This document shows positions 20,449 through 32,690 of a DNA stretch of 64,000 nt, piece after piece. The position numbers and the translations under genes are program-made. The notes below the pieces were generated by a model. That model saw only the letters and a program-made list of their open reading frames with translations. It did not search any database and had not been told where the DNA came from. The first letter of the stretch is position 1; each line of letters starts with the position of its first letter. Origin of the DNA: Tyto alba (taxonomy: Eukaryota; Chordata; Aves; Strigiformes; Tytonidae); assembly GCF_018691265.1 (NCBI RefSeq), contig NW_024881327.1, positions 27,025,936 through 27,089,935 of the forward strand, given 5' to 3'.

Positions 20449-21977
20449 CTGGCAACAGATACAGACATGGATAAACAACACAGGGGTTATTAGTTTAAAA
20501 GGATAAGCGTAGCAGGTAGAGGCTTGACAGAGAGGCTAAACTGCGACACAGGGTTGCGCTGCCCTTCCCGGGTTTGCTCCTGGCTCAGGACTTTGGTGGT
20601 GTTTGCCCATATCCCAGGAGAGGAAGAGGCTGAGATCGCCCTCACTCGTTTCGCTTTGGGGTGACTTGCTGGGAAACTAGAGAGCCAGGGCTTGTGCTTC
20701 ACTTTTCCTTTCAGAATTAAGCTCATTTGTTTGCGTGTTTTAAGGAAGCGTCGCCGTGCCCGCGGGTTGGTTTCGCTAGCCCGGCGGGAGCGGAGCGGGG
20801 AGGGATGCCGGGGAATGCTCCAGGGCCCGGGGTGCCTCCCGGGGTGCAGTGCCTCGCTGCCCTCCTTCCCGGGTGCCGGGGGGGTCCCAGGCCCTTGCCC
20901 TCACTTTCCACCTCTGTCTCGCTGTTTTATTTCAAGACTATAAATCCTTATCTTCCACCTAACTAGCGGAACATGCCAATGTGAAGCTACCATCGGTTCG
21001 GAGGGACCAGAAAGGTTACTGCCTTCACCCACCCCCCCCCCCGACCCGCTGCCGTTCCCCGGGACATCCCCGCAGCCCGGCCGCCCCCCCACACACACAC
21101 ACACCTCCCGGGGCCGTGCCTACCTTAACCAGGAGGTCGGCGGCGCGGGGGTGCCGGTATCGGATGAGCACCCCCAGGCCGATGGGCAGCAGGGTGCTGC
21201 CCAGGGTCAGGCTCACCGCCCCCAGGGGCAGCAGCCGCACCAGGGCCGTGTTGATCCAGTGGCGGCTGTAGACCCAGAGGCAGAGGGGCATGAGGAAGAG
21301 GGCCAGCAGCGTGGAGGAGGCCGTCATGATAATGCTGCGCCAAAAAGACACCCGATCAGCCGCGGGGGGCAGCCCCGGGGAGCCGCAGCCCCCCGCGGGA
21401 AGGGGGGCTTATTAGGGAAGGGGACAGGAGGCGGGTGGGGGGGGTCCGCGTAAGCCGCCCGCCCCGGGGAGAGGCTGCAGAGCAGCGCTGGGGGTTTCCA
21501 GCGGCGCCGTGCCCGGCCCCACCACCGGTAGGTGCCCACCGAACCCCCCACCCGCGTCCCGGGCCCGCCGCAGCCCTCCCCCCCCCCTTACCTGAGGTTC
21601 ATGTCCCCGTCGACGAGCACCGACATGAGGTTGGAGAGGTTGCCCCCGGGGCAGCAGCCGCACAGCAGCACAGCCACGGCCGCCACCTCGTCCAGGGCGA
21701 AGATGAGGGCGAGGAGGAAGGCCAGCAGCGGCATGGCCACGAACTGCCCCAGCAGCGCCAGCAGCAGCCCCACGGGCCGCCGCAGCTGCTGCCCCAGCTG
21801 CCCCAGCTCCACGGCGCAGCCCAGCCCCAGCATGGTCACGCAGAGCGCCAGCCCCACCAGCACGCTCAAGCCCTGGCTGAGGGAGCGGTCCCCAAAAGCC
21901 TCGCCGCCCCCCGCCACCGACCCGCCGTCGGGGCCGCCGCCCCCCGCCGCCGCCGGGGGCTGCGCGGAGCCGGCCAT
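19933..21977 (-). CDS. SLC10A4: SLC10A4, sodium/bile-acid cotransporter family member 4 (three exons)
   Basis: SLC10A4 is an orphan member of the bile-acid:sodium symporter family, found on synaptic vesicles of cholinergic and monoaminergic neurons. Exons: 21592-21977, 21124-21334 and 19933-20448, giving 370 residues; the first junction splits a Ser codon, the second is phase 0. Multiple hydrophobic segments start near residue 36 (LSVLVGLALCVTMLGLGC). Family signatures are CGCCPGGNLSNLMS (106-119) and ETGCQNVQ (267-274), which carry the Na+-site Glu/Gln/Asn positions known from SLC10A1/A2. The cytoplasmic tail has EEEDTDISYKKLKEEE and ends TQTAL, as in mammalian SLC10A4. The N-terminus before the first membrane segment is only about 35 residues, against roughly 100 in the human protein (remembered), and has no Asn, so a start further upstream is possible. 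Confidence 0.95.
20449..21123 (-). other. SLC10A4 intron 2
   Basis: A 675-bp intron with an (AC)7 stretch at 21091-21104 and C-rich runs. No coding signal is seen. Confidence 0.8.
21124..21334 (-). CDS. SLC10A4: SLC10A4 exon 2
   Basis: The acceptor is ttggcgcag and the donor AAG|gtaggc; 211 nt. It continues DMNL-S-IIMTASSTLLALFLMPL and ends AADLLVK. The open frame extends upstream to an intronic Met, which is not used. Confidence 0.94.
21592..21977 (-). CDS. SLC10A4: SLC10A4 exon 1 (coding)
   Basis: It runs from ATG at 21977 (CCCATGG context) to donor AG|gtaagg and encodes 128 residues plus two bases. It includes the first membrane segments and the CGCCPGGNLSN motif. The start is the first ATG of the open frame; weak -3 context and the short N-terminus leave some doubt. 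Confidence 0.9.
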
Positions 21978-24900
21978 GGGCTGCGCCGGCCCCGGGAGCC
22001 GCCGGCTCCCCGCCGAGCGCCGGAGGAGGGAACGGGCGGCGGGGGGATCAGCGCGGGGTGCGGAGGAGGGTGGCCCCGCCGGCCGGCGGAACCCGCATCC
22101 CGGCCCGGCTCAGCCCGGCGCTGCGCTCGCCGCCCGGCCCCCTGCGCGCCGTCCGTCTGCTGCGGGCGCCTCCCCGGACCCACGCGGGGCCACCCCCGGC
22201 GTGGGCGGTGTCTCGCTGCCGCCCCGACGGCGGGCAGTGCCAGCGCCGCCCGGCCCCGGCGGGGGGAAGCGCAGGCGGCGGGGACTCGGGGCTCGGACCC
22301 CCCCCTTCCCCCTCCCCCCGGTGCCACCGCCGGGAGCCGCCACGGCCACCCGCGTCCTCCCGAGGGCCGGGGCAGGGCCCGGCTTTTCCTGCGGAGGGAC
22401 CGTGGTACCGCGGGATTTACTTTGGCGTCGGCAGCGAAAAGTCAAGCGGTGTCGCAGTGTCCCCCGGTGCGCAGCACCAGTCACCCCCCACCCTCTGCCG
22501 AGGGACAGCCGAGCTCGTTCCCCCGCCCCGCAAATCGCCCCGGCTGCTGTGAAGGGCGGGCGAGGGAGGATGGAAAACCCTTTCAGCAGGTCGGGGAGGC
22601 ACCGCTTTCTGCTGGTGGGTTCCCAGAAGCTTGTAAGGAGACCTGGTGGTACCTTTGTAGGGCAGTCACTGCCGGTGGAGGCAGCAGTCAGGCTGGCAGG
22701 CACACGAGTATTGAAACCAGAGGAAGAAATGCAGTCCGTCACCCAGAAATCCCATCCAAGGGAGACTACTGAGTTCTCAGTCATAAAACTGCACTTACAA
22801 CAGTTACGTTTCCACTATTTCATACTTTTCACTGAATAATTGTGTGTCACCCTGTTCCTTTTTCAAAAGGAAAATGCTGTGTGGGATGCCAAGCTGGGAT
22901 CCCAAGGGCAGGAGCTCCCAGGAAAGGCGGGCAGCCCCTGAGGGAGGGATGGACACAGGTGATTCTTACTCCGTGCGCGTCTCGGGAGTGTGACCGTCGT
23001 TCCTCCTTTCACCCAGAGGAATTTGGAGGGGTCGCAGCCGCCGCTCCACATCCCCGCTCCTGGGTGGGGGGAGCTGGCTCGGCACGCAGCATCCCCGGGG
23101 GCTGCCCCTTGGGTTCTGCACTGAGTGTGTGGCTCTGCTCCGCCTGGAGCGTCTCAGGTCGCAGCTCAAGGGGGACACACTGAATTTAAGGAGAGAGAGC
23201 CCATGGGAGCCGCCCAGACCGCCCGCTTGCCTTAAGCTCCATCACACAGCAAGTTTCTCAAAAATTTATTTGGGTAAGATTTTAGGCTGTCCTAGGATTC
23301 GAGTAGAAATTATTGGTGACTTAAGGGAAGAACAGACTATTTGCTTATTAAACCTTTAATTCTTACTTGGGGTGCAGGCGACACAAGAATTGCAAGTAGT
23401 ACCTAGTGACAAAATCCCGGGCACAGCAACTTTGCCAAGATGATGCCAAGTTCAATATTGTTCTGTGTTTGTTTCCTTGTCATTAGCCTAAGGAGAGCGC
23501 AGGCAAGATGAGTCATCAGAGCTGAACAGCCAAACAGGATCTGGATTGCTTTAGTTCATTCATATTTTTGGGCTCTGTGTACTGCTACAGGAGGGGAACA
23601 CAGGGGATGGCTGGCTTTCTGATCCAACAACATCCTCTGGACTTAATTTTCAGGTCAGCATAGGCAGAAAAGGGCTTGCAGTGTATTTATTGTTCTTCTT
23701 CAAGTCTTACCACTGCTATATCTTGTCCCATTCTCCACACAGCCAACGCTGGGCTTCACGACATGCAGGTCATTTGCTTATCATGCCCTCCCTGGTTCGT
23801 AAGCGATGCCCGTGCGGTTTCCCTGTGGCGTGACCGAGCCAGGATCGCCGTGGGCAAGCTGGGACTGGGCCAGTTGCTCGGAGCATGAGGCAGCTGCTTA
23901 TCAAGCAGGTGTGAAGGGCACAGGCCAGGCCTCCCCTTTTATCTCCCAGGGTCATTCCCCAAACGCCCTGCTGGAGCAGGGCGGGTCATGAGAAGATATT
24001 TTTGGGTCATAACGTACGACATATATCATATAGGCGGTTATAGGAGGAGTACAGAAACCCTAGATATGGTGAAGCAGATGCATCCTCTTTCAGAGCCCAC
24101 CCTGTCATCGTAACCTAAACTTGAGTTTCAAGGGACGCTGAACTAAAGCGTTTCTAGTGGGAAAGTGTCGTGAATGCATCGCAACAAATCGAGACCTCTT
24201 CCGATTTTTCTTAAAATTTTCCAGCTGAAATTCAAACTTAACTCTTGGTTTAAACAAGAGCAGTGCTGCTGACATCAGGGAAAGCCAAGTCGGAGCCCAG
24301 CCGATGTGCTTCGCTGGTTGTCCATCCAAGCAAGCAACGTCACCCTGGGTGGCACCCGGCATATTTTCACATCCTGCATGTACAGTGAAAAAATGTTGTA
24401 TCCGCCGCTGAGCATGGTTCTTGTCTCTTTAACTTGCTGCAGGCTTTCCCAATATGTCATCGTTAAAGTACAGTCCGGAGTCTGGAGTGATGCTAAGTAG
24501 TTTTGCAGCATCTGGCTGCAAGGCAGCCGGCTCACACGTAGTGCACACACCATGATGTAACTAAATCAATGGCTAATTCCTTCTCTGTTCTATTTTGTGG
24601 AGGGCAGGAGAAAGCATACTGCCTACCCTGCTACTGCTGTAAGCAACAGATTGAGTATTCAAGTATAAAAAGACTTGGCAAGTAAACCTGATCATGTATC
24701 ATTCTCAAGTTATTCCTCATTAGTCCTTCTGTTGAAAAATGGGTGAGAGGATAAGAGATAGCAAGAGCAAGAAGAGAGAGGGAAAGGACTCACTGAAATA
24801 TGACCTTGTTGTAGTTTGTAACTTTTGTAAGTAATATTGCCTTACATTGTTCTTAGGAGGGGTTTGACTTCCATGGGAGAACACCTGTGCTATAAACTGG

Positions 24901-26379
24901 TCTGCAGTAGCAGAAGTCCTTCAAACACTAGGAAGTTTGTTTGCTCTTTTATAACAGGATTTTTTGTGCCTTCCCTCTCTCCAACTGGAATCAAAGGTGA
25001 AAAATAGAAGATAGGCTTGTAAGGAATTTTGACAGTGCTGTAAGAAATGAGCAAAGCGACCTCTCTGTTTGCTCAGCTAGTGGCTGCTCCAGCACGTTGT
25101 GTGGAGATGTTGTTTGAATCATTTGCTTCTCGTGCCAGAGATCCAAAGCATCTGGCATAGCCCGGGATGATTACAAAATTGCAATCATTGCGTGTAGGCA
25201 ATGAGGTGCCCTCGGTGTCCCCCAAGGGAAGTCGCTGTGGGTGCTGTGCCCTGTGCTGAAGCTGGGGCAGCAAGAGGAGGTTCGGTGTGTGCTGCCGTTA
25301 TGCCCGTTGCTCCGCGTGCTCGGGAGCCTCGGGCAGGAAGGGTTGGTTTGCAAATCCCGAGCAAGTTATGGATAAATCAGAGTCTTGGACTTGGAAGCCT
25401 AAATCCCGGCCGCGTTGCGTTTCAGGTGCGTGCATGCTGCGGTTACGAGCACTGCATAAAAGCAGGATGGTGGGGTGGGGTGAGAAAGCAAAGGCTGGTC
25501 ACCCCCTCCTCTGCCCGCTCTTCCCATTTCAGCTGGGTACCCGTTTCAGCTCCCGCTCCTCCCCCCTGGGCTCGCTGACTGCTGTGCCCGGGTCTGCGGG
25601 AAGCGGCGGAGCTCGGCTGCCGTGGGATGGCGTCACCCACCCGTAAGTCATGCTTTGTCTCTCTGCGTGTCTGCGCCGGCTGATTTGTGGAGCTGTGCCG
25701 GGCACTTGCAGAGGAGGAGAGGCCTCCGGAGGATAGTCCGGGAGGATGGAAAGCTCTTGGTCAGCACCTTTAAGCAGTGGTGCTGCTAGAGGCTGGGACA
25801 AAGTGCTGCCGAGAAAATGATGTTCAGGTGAGACCTAGCAGGAGCAGTTTCTGATTTCCAGGGGCTGTGCAATCCCTTTTTTTCTACTTTACTCGCTCTG
25901 CACCTAGGTTATAAATAGAAATAAAAAGAAAATTTAAGACTTAATAGGACAGTAATCATTTTCTATGGAAAAAAAAGTCTTTGCTGTCGTTGTCTTGGAT
26001 TAAAATATTCCTTAAGGTGTACCAGGTGATCCCCCTACGTGCAGTCCAGGGTAAACGTGTGGTAAACTCCATTAAATGCATATTCTTGTTCTTATTTATA
26101 ACTTAGATCCAGAGTGGTTATTTTTGTGGCTTAGGAGAGTTAGGAATTGGAGCGTAATTGTGCAGAGATACTGGTGATTTTGCTTGTTCTTCCATGGTTA
26201 CCTTTGTGCTTTGACACGTCAGCTGGTCCTTTGCTGAAGTAGGTCCCTCTCTGATACCTGGCTCCTGCTCCCTCTCTCAAGACCAGCAGCACAGAGGGGA
26301 CTTTGCACCTTTTTGTCACCCTCACCCATAACCCACCTTCACTGAGCCAGTGACTGTAAGATCTTAGCAGACTTGTGGC

Positions 26380-26403
26380 TTTTTTTTTTTTTTTTTTTTT
26401 TTT
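26380..26403 (+). repeat. T24 homopolymer
   Basis: Twenty-four consecutive T in intergenic DNA, followed by aattttaga. Confidence 0.9.
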
Positions 26404-29400
26404 AATTTTAGATTGTTTGAGAGCTGGCTCACTAAGCAGGCAAGAAAATACGTTTTTGAAATAAGATGAAGCGTTGAGAACTGTGCCATTAAGTTGTTCG
26501 TAAGAAGCCTTGCCAGCCAGACACCAACAGAAACTGCTTTGGTGAGGATGGGCTGATCGATCCATGTTGCTCCTGCCCCAAACCGCTTGTGTTTCACACA
26601 AAGGCAGAGTGCAGCTGGACCGTGTCGATTCAGAACACACAAGAGCCACCGGTTTCCCGTTCGTTGCTCCTGCAGCCGTCTGTCGTGCAGAAAGGCTCGG
26701 ACAGACCTCCCCTCCCTGCCGCCCGGGCTTCTCTGCTGCCCTCCAACACGACACCGGGCCCCATCGCAGCCCTGTCACGCTTCATCCCAAACTTGCTTCT
26801 CTTAAACTCCCTTCTGTCCTGTCCTTAGCACGGCGCCGCAGCTCAATCCTGCTCGGTAAATCTCCACAATCATCAGCATCTTTGATCCCACGGCCAGCAT
26901 CCTTGACCAGACCCAGGGTTTGAATTTCAGTGTGGGGAAAATTAGATACGTGTCCCTTCCTCCCCTCCTCGGCAGGAGCCATCGCTGCGTCCCTGTTGTC
27001 TCCTCTACAGGTGGGATCCCACCAAATCATCCTTCCCTTCCCCTTGGCCCCGGTGGCAAAGGCATCCAGGCACCCTCCTCCTCTCTCCGCCGCGGCGCTG
27101 CCTCTGCCTCTCCTTTTCCCTCCTGCTTTTGTGATTTCTCCATTCATGGGAGTCCTGTCCCCTTCTCCCTCTGATTCCTCTTCCAAATGATGCCTGTTTC
27201 AGTCCAGCTCTACTCCGTATTTACGCCTTCCTTGGGAGCAGTGCTCTGCAACTCATTGCCTCTGAGATTTTATTAAATTCAAGTGGTGTGGAAGGGAAAC
27301 AGCACAAGCCTCCTTACTCGGCTGCGCTGGCTCCTTTGTGTCCCCGCTACCTGTTCAGTCGCTCTGAGCAGTTGGGGACGGATCCTTCCACTGAAAGTCT
27401 GGGTTAGCAGTCAAGGGCAGAAATTATTATCATAAAGCCTTTCCATTATACTTGGTGTTCCCCCATGTTTATTTTTAAGATGCCTGAAGACAGTTAATCA
27501 GCAAGGAAGTACATGACAACTCGGGTCGCAGTGTTCCAATAATTCATAATTAGAACTAAGTGTTCAAGGCTCCATGATCTGCCTTTTAAAAACGAGATGA
27601 AGAGATCTTTTGCCAACCATCCCATTAGAAAAAGGCTTCTGGTCCATGAAAGGAGACAAAACTGGAGGATCATTGAAGAATAATTTTGTAAATTTATTGC
27701 TGACGGTCATCTGTTGAGGCAGGTGTACCTCTACAACTGTAAAATAATTACTAGCAGAAATTTTTTCTTTAAGCAATTAACTGTCTTTTTGTGAGATACC
27801 TTTACCCAAATTGAAATAAGAAATAATTCTGCCTCAGACGCTGTTCCCTTTTGTTGCCATTTGATCTTTTCCTGGAGTTGGAGTGTTATCAGGATTAAAA
27901 TGAAAAGTCGTAATGAAATAAATGACCTGATGACTAATGCATGCCTTGGTCCAGAAGAGCCAAAATTAGCATCCTGTCCAGCCAGGCAGGGACTGGAGGT
28001 GAGATGAGGCTGCTTCTGAAGGCACTGGATTTGGTTTTAAAAGTCAAATGGCATTCTGCACCGCAGGCATGGGTCTTGCTTTGCACAGGCACTCATGGGC
28101 AGACAGTCTTTGTCGTGCTTTAGAGACAGGCACGTCTTGGGTGCTGCATCCCTGATTTACCTCCCTGAGAGTGCCCCGAGCAGCCTGTTCAGCATCTGCG
28201 GGTGCGGGGGGACCCTGATGGCTGTGAGGGGACAGCGGTGCCGTCGAGGCCAGAGAGCACACTAATAAAATGGGATGTGCACAACCTGGTAAACGCTGGG
28301 GCTTTAGGATGCAGGTGCAGTGGCAGGCCCAGAGCCAGCCGGGCTTATTGGCCTCCACTGCCCGTTGAGGCTCCCAGCCCCCTCTTAATTTCCTATGCAG
28401 GAACCTGGTCAGGGTTAAGGACATAAGTCAAGGGAGCTAATATGGAGGTAGGTCACACAGAAGTGGTTCTGTGCCTATAAAATCTCTATTTTGGCTTTTG
28501 CAAAAAAAATGCTAAATCAGGGTAAATGACACCAAGAATGTATTGTCCCACAGAATAGTTTAAATATCCCAAAAATGCGGAAGTAAATTTAATAATACCT
28601 ACAGCAGCAGTTGCTTCATAGAGTATTCATTTAATTGACACCTCAAAGACAAATTACATCCCTCTCCCACCAAAGCTTTCTCCATATTAAAAGGGATGTT
28701 AATAGTGGGACCCATGGGAAAGATAAGAGTTAATAGCATCCATATTCTATCTCAGGTTACACAAAAGAAAATCTTTGCACTCATCTGCCGTTTGTATCAC
28801 TGCATCAAAGGTGCCTGGATGTGGACTAAGACTGTTTTGTGTTAGGAACTGTACAAGCGTAGAATAAAAGTATTTCTTGTCTTGTTGACAACTATTTACC
28901 AAATAATAAAAATGAGTATCAGTGACGCCGATCAACAAATAAGCAAGCCCTTCAAAATAGGTCCACTGTTACCTAAATGAAATCTCAAGCTGTCTAGAAG
29001 AAATCTCAGGCAAATGGGGAGAAATAAATCTCAAACATAATAAGAATCTCTTAATACTTGTCTTAGATAACGTTGTATATTAATCCCATGAAAATAGCCT
29101 TGACACACTGTGTTATGTGCACTTTTAAACGCATGATAAAGTAGCACATTTTTTAATAACCTAGAGAATCTTCTCGGTTTTGAACCTGTTATATCAGTAA
29201 AACTTGCCTGTCACTGCAGCTGAGGGGGAGGTACCCTGGGTTTTGTATACCTGTTGATTTGCCAGGAAGATGAAAGCGTGGATGTCTTCATCAACGAGAT
29301 CTTTTATTTCCTCTCTGGGGGTGTGTAAGCAGAAGTGCCGGGTACGAAGACAGGAGGATATTTCTTCCTGCCTGAGGTGTCCACTCACTACTAGTTGATT

Positions 29401-32400
29401 TTAGAAAGCTCTTAAGTAACCAAAAATTAAATTTTAAGGGCATAATGAACAGTAAGAGCAGTTGGGCAACCAACGTACTGAGCCCTAATATACCAAATGC
29501 AAATTCCACTGTTGCTTGTAGGAAAACGCAGGTTGCAGCTGAGCTCTTCCCAGCAGATTTCGTGGACCAGATGCTAACATCTGGAAGCCCTGAGAAGCCA
29601 GGCTCTGCAGAAAAGGAGACTGGCCCGCCCTCCCCGTTGCAGAGTAGTAATGGCATCAGTTTGGAATCACTGCTGTTGCCCCAGAGCTGAAGCAGTCCCT
29701 GTGCAACACAGGCTCCTACCCTGCCTCACCATTTCACAGCCCTGCCAGGGGCAGTGGGATTGGTGGCTCACTGCTAAACGTAAGTTGTTCAGAGGAGGTT
29801 TTTTTACATCCCACAGTCCTGAGATAATGATATGTGGTACTACACATGTAGTTGAAAAAGCCCAGAACAGTGGGAAGGTATTTCTGAAACCTTAAACATT
29901 TTGGGAGGTTTAAATCCACCTGACACTGAGTAAAAAGTCTAACAGGGATATTTCAGACTCTGTGGCACATATGAAAAATAAAATGTCCTAAATCATAAAA
30001 TCACGACAACAAGCTTATAATATCAAAACTGGCATTGGGCCAGTCATTGATAACCCGGACTGCAGCCTGGCATCTCTAAGAATGAAAGGTGACATGCAGA
30101 AAAAATAAGCTGAATTTTATCTCTTCTCTTGTAAATAAAGTCACATACAAAAGGTGATTTTTATGGCCAGCTGTGCACAGGTTGGCCTGCCCTCAGACTG
30201 GGGCTTTTGTGGTATAAATGCATCTGTTAAATTCATTCAGGACCATGTGGACAATTTAAGTTCAGGACAATGTGGTGAATCGAAGCTGAACTAGACCAAA
30301 CTTTGGACTGAAAAGCACAGAGAAGGCAAGACCTCCCTCTAGTGTCTGGAGAGTCCTGGGAAGGAAGAGAAGAAAATCCAGCAGCATTTATAGGAATAGA
30401 AAGAAAATGCATGAAAGACAGTAAAATAGAAGGGCTAAAGAGAGTATGTAAATGGGCTATGAATGTAACCTACCTGTTGTTTTGACTTTTGAAATGAAGT
30501 TCCTGGTAGGCAGATTTCAGTGATTTGCTTTGGTAATGAATGTTATTTAATTATCTTCATCATGAGGAGGATGCAGAAAGTGGGAACATGCTGATAGAAA
30601 GAATCTGCTAATGAAAAAATCTTGAGAGGCTTTGGCAGGGCAGGCAGCACGGGAGAACAGCCTGGGTGAGGAGTGGGAGAGGTGGGCCGAGCCAAGGCCC
30701 TGCAGAGGGTCCGTGCCTTGAGCCTGCTAACGAGAACCTCCTACTTTCCGTCCTTCAGTTCTACCATTGAGGCACTCAGCCCAGGGAAAGGAGCCCTAAG
30801 CTGACGTGCTACCTCTGTCAAAGTGGGAAAATAAGGGTTAGAAATCAGTAGTACCTACTATGCGGCAGCAAGCCTTGAGCAGTAGGTTGCAAGGTGGTTT
30901 TTTTGGAAAAGACGTTTTCCATTTTTTCTACTGAGAGTGGGGCTGTCGGGCAGGAAGGCTGGCACTGGTGGCTGGAGGGGTGCAAGTGCCTGCAGAGGCT
31001 GTATTTTGTTCCTCTGGGCAATTTTTCCTGTGGAGATAAATTGTAAAGTTGAGATGCCCACCAGCTATTGATTAACTCCCTGTGTGCTGCTCAGGAGAAA
31101 GTGGCCTGAATTTTTCAGCCCTTAGCAGAGCCTTGTGTTACTGCAAGCTGCTTTACTGCTGAAGGAGGGGGCCGAGCTGGGCCTGGATGCTTTACCAGAC
31201 ACATGCCTTTAAGCCAGTCCCTTTTAATACGCCCACAGTATGTTTGTGTACCTGGACAATACCATTCATGCTCAGTGGAGCTGAGCCTGTGTGAATGACA
31301 GCAGAAATACAATAACTAAATCTTTGTTGATTTTTTTTTTTTTTTTTTTAAGGGAAAAGAAAAATCCCTTGACTCTGACATTTACAGTAGACTTTATCTG
31401 CTTTCTGACATTTGAGCTTATAAACCGAGGTTGAGCAAATTTCTGTTCTTAACTTACCCCGCTGTACCAGACAAGATACGAATCGACTGGCTGACCCTTT
31501 CTCTAGACAGCAGCACACCTGCCCCTCGCTCCCAGCATGTGAGTTATGGAAACTGGTGGTTATTTCAGTGAAGATGAAGTGCGGCTCAAGAAATAAATGA
31601 GGCATCCTCAAAAGTGTATATGGCAAAGCAGGGAACCGACTGAGGGTGTCCTATAGCCCAGCCTTGCACCACCATGAATTGATTTTTTCTTTTGATCCCA
31701 CCGGTATTGAGGAGGGCTGTGTGTGCTGACTCAACAGCACCAGCTCTGCACCAGCAACCTGGGTGTTTAATCTGGGGATTAACCATGCTGCCTGTGTGTT
31801 TGGTGTATTTTTTGGCAGGGGTGTTGTGTGGCTTGGGAGCTGCAGGTTCCTGGCAGCAAGGCTGGGTGGGCATGGATGGCAGGGGCTGCTGCAGGCTGCC
31901 TTCCTGAGGCTCAGTGATGGTGGTGACACCACACTGCTGTCACCAACATCCAGGCACGGCTCTAAAAGATGAGACTTAAGACAAGGTTTTCCTAACTCCT
32001 TTGAAGACAGGTCAGTTGGAGCAGCATTGACAGTGGTTTTATGTGTCTGCATTAGCCCAGTGGGGAAGGGATGAACAGAAACAATACAACCTTGCTCTGG
32101 GCTCAGTGGTTGGGTGAGTAAATGCAGGGTAAATGGACGACCCTCAGGCTGCAAAATTCAAGGTTAAGACAGGAGCTAAGGCAGAGCATGAAGGTTTGCC
32201 TGCTCTCCCCCCACTCCCTTTTTCTTTGAGAGGGGATTCAAAATGGCAGCATGTACTTCAATAAAATTTAATTTTTAAAGGAGAGTGATGAAAATATATT
32301 TAAGATGGCACAAGACAATCCCGCCCTGCTGATCTTCATTAAGACAAACAGCTCTGCTTGAACACACATTACGTAGTGCTTCTTTAGCATGTATCAGGCT

Positions 32401-32667
32401 CAGTCAGCCAGCAGTGCAGCGGGCCTTGCCCTCAGCCCTGACCAGGGTGCAAACCAAACTCTGTGTAACCCAGAGCATGCTCCAGCATCACTTTATCCCG
32501 TCAGCATTTTGGCACCATCTGAAGCAGAGAGAGAGCAGCAGCAGCTGTGAAACGATACAGCAGCGTTAACCCCGGTTAATCGGTGAAAGGGGTGTAAGGA
32601 TCAGTCAGGTAACTCAGCTTCTGTGGTGGCTTGTACAGATTTGTTTGCTGGTGATGTCTGAAGGGAA

Positions 32668-32690
32668 ACAAACAACAACAACAACAACAA
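32668..32690 (+). repeat. (AAC)n microsatellite
   Basis: About seven AAC/ACA units followed by an A run. Confidence 0.85.

Larger units (their letters stand above)
17850..22500. promoter_or_regulatory. Large CpG-rich block over ZAR1 and SLC10A4
   Basis: Very high G+C and CpG density from ZAR1 exon 4 to beyond SLC10A4 exon 1, densest at 17.9-19.4 kb and 20.9-22.5 kb. Sequence on both sides is AT-rich. The second peak fits the SLC10A4 promoter CpG island, the first the ZAR1 gene body and promoter. Boundaries are by eye. Confidence 0.75.

Noticed and set aside
21435..22839. Two overlapping plus-strand open frames of about 440 codons
   Set aside because: Low-complexity Pro/Ala/Gly/Arg translations caused by GC-rich DNA antisense to SLC10A4 exon 1 and its CpG island.
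26140..26778. A 212-codon minus-strand open frame in the intergenic region
   Set aside because: It contains a Lys run from a T24 tract, lacks recognisable domains and has no exon partners.
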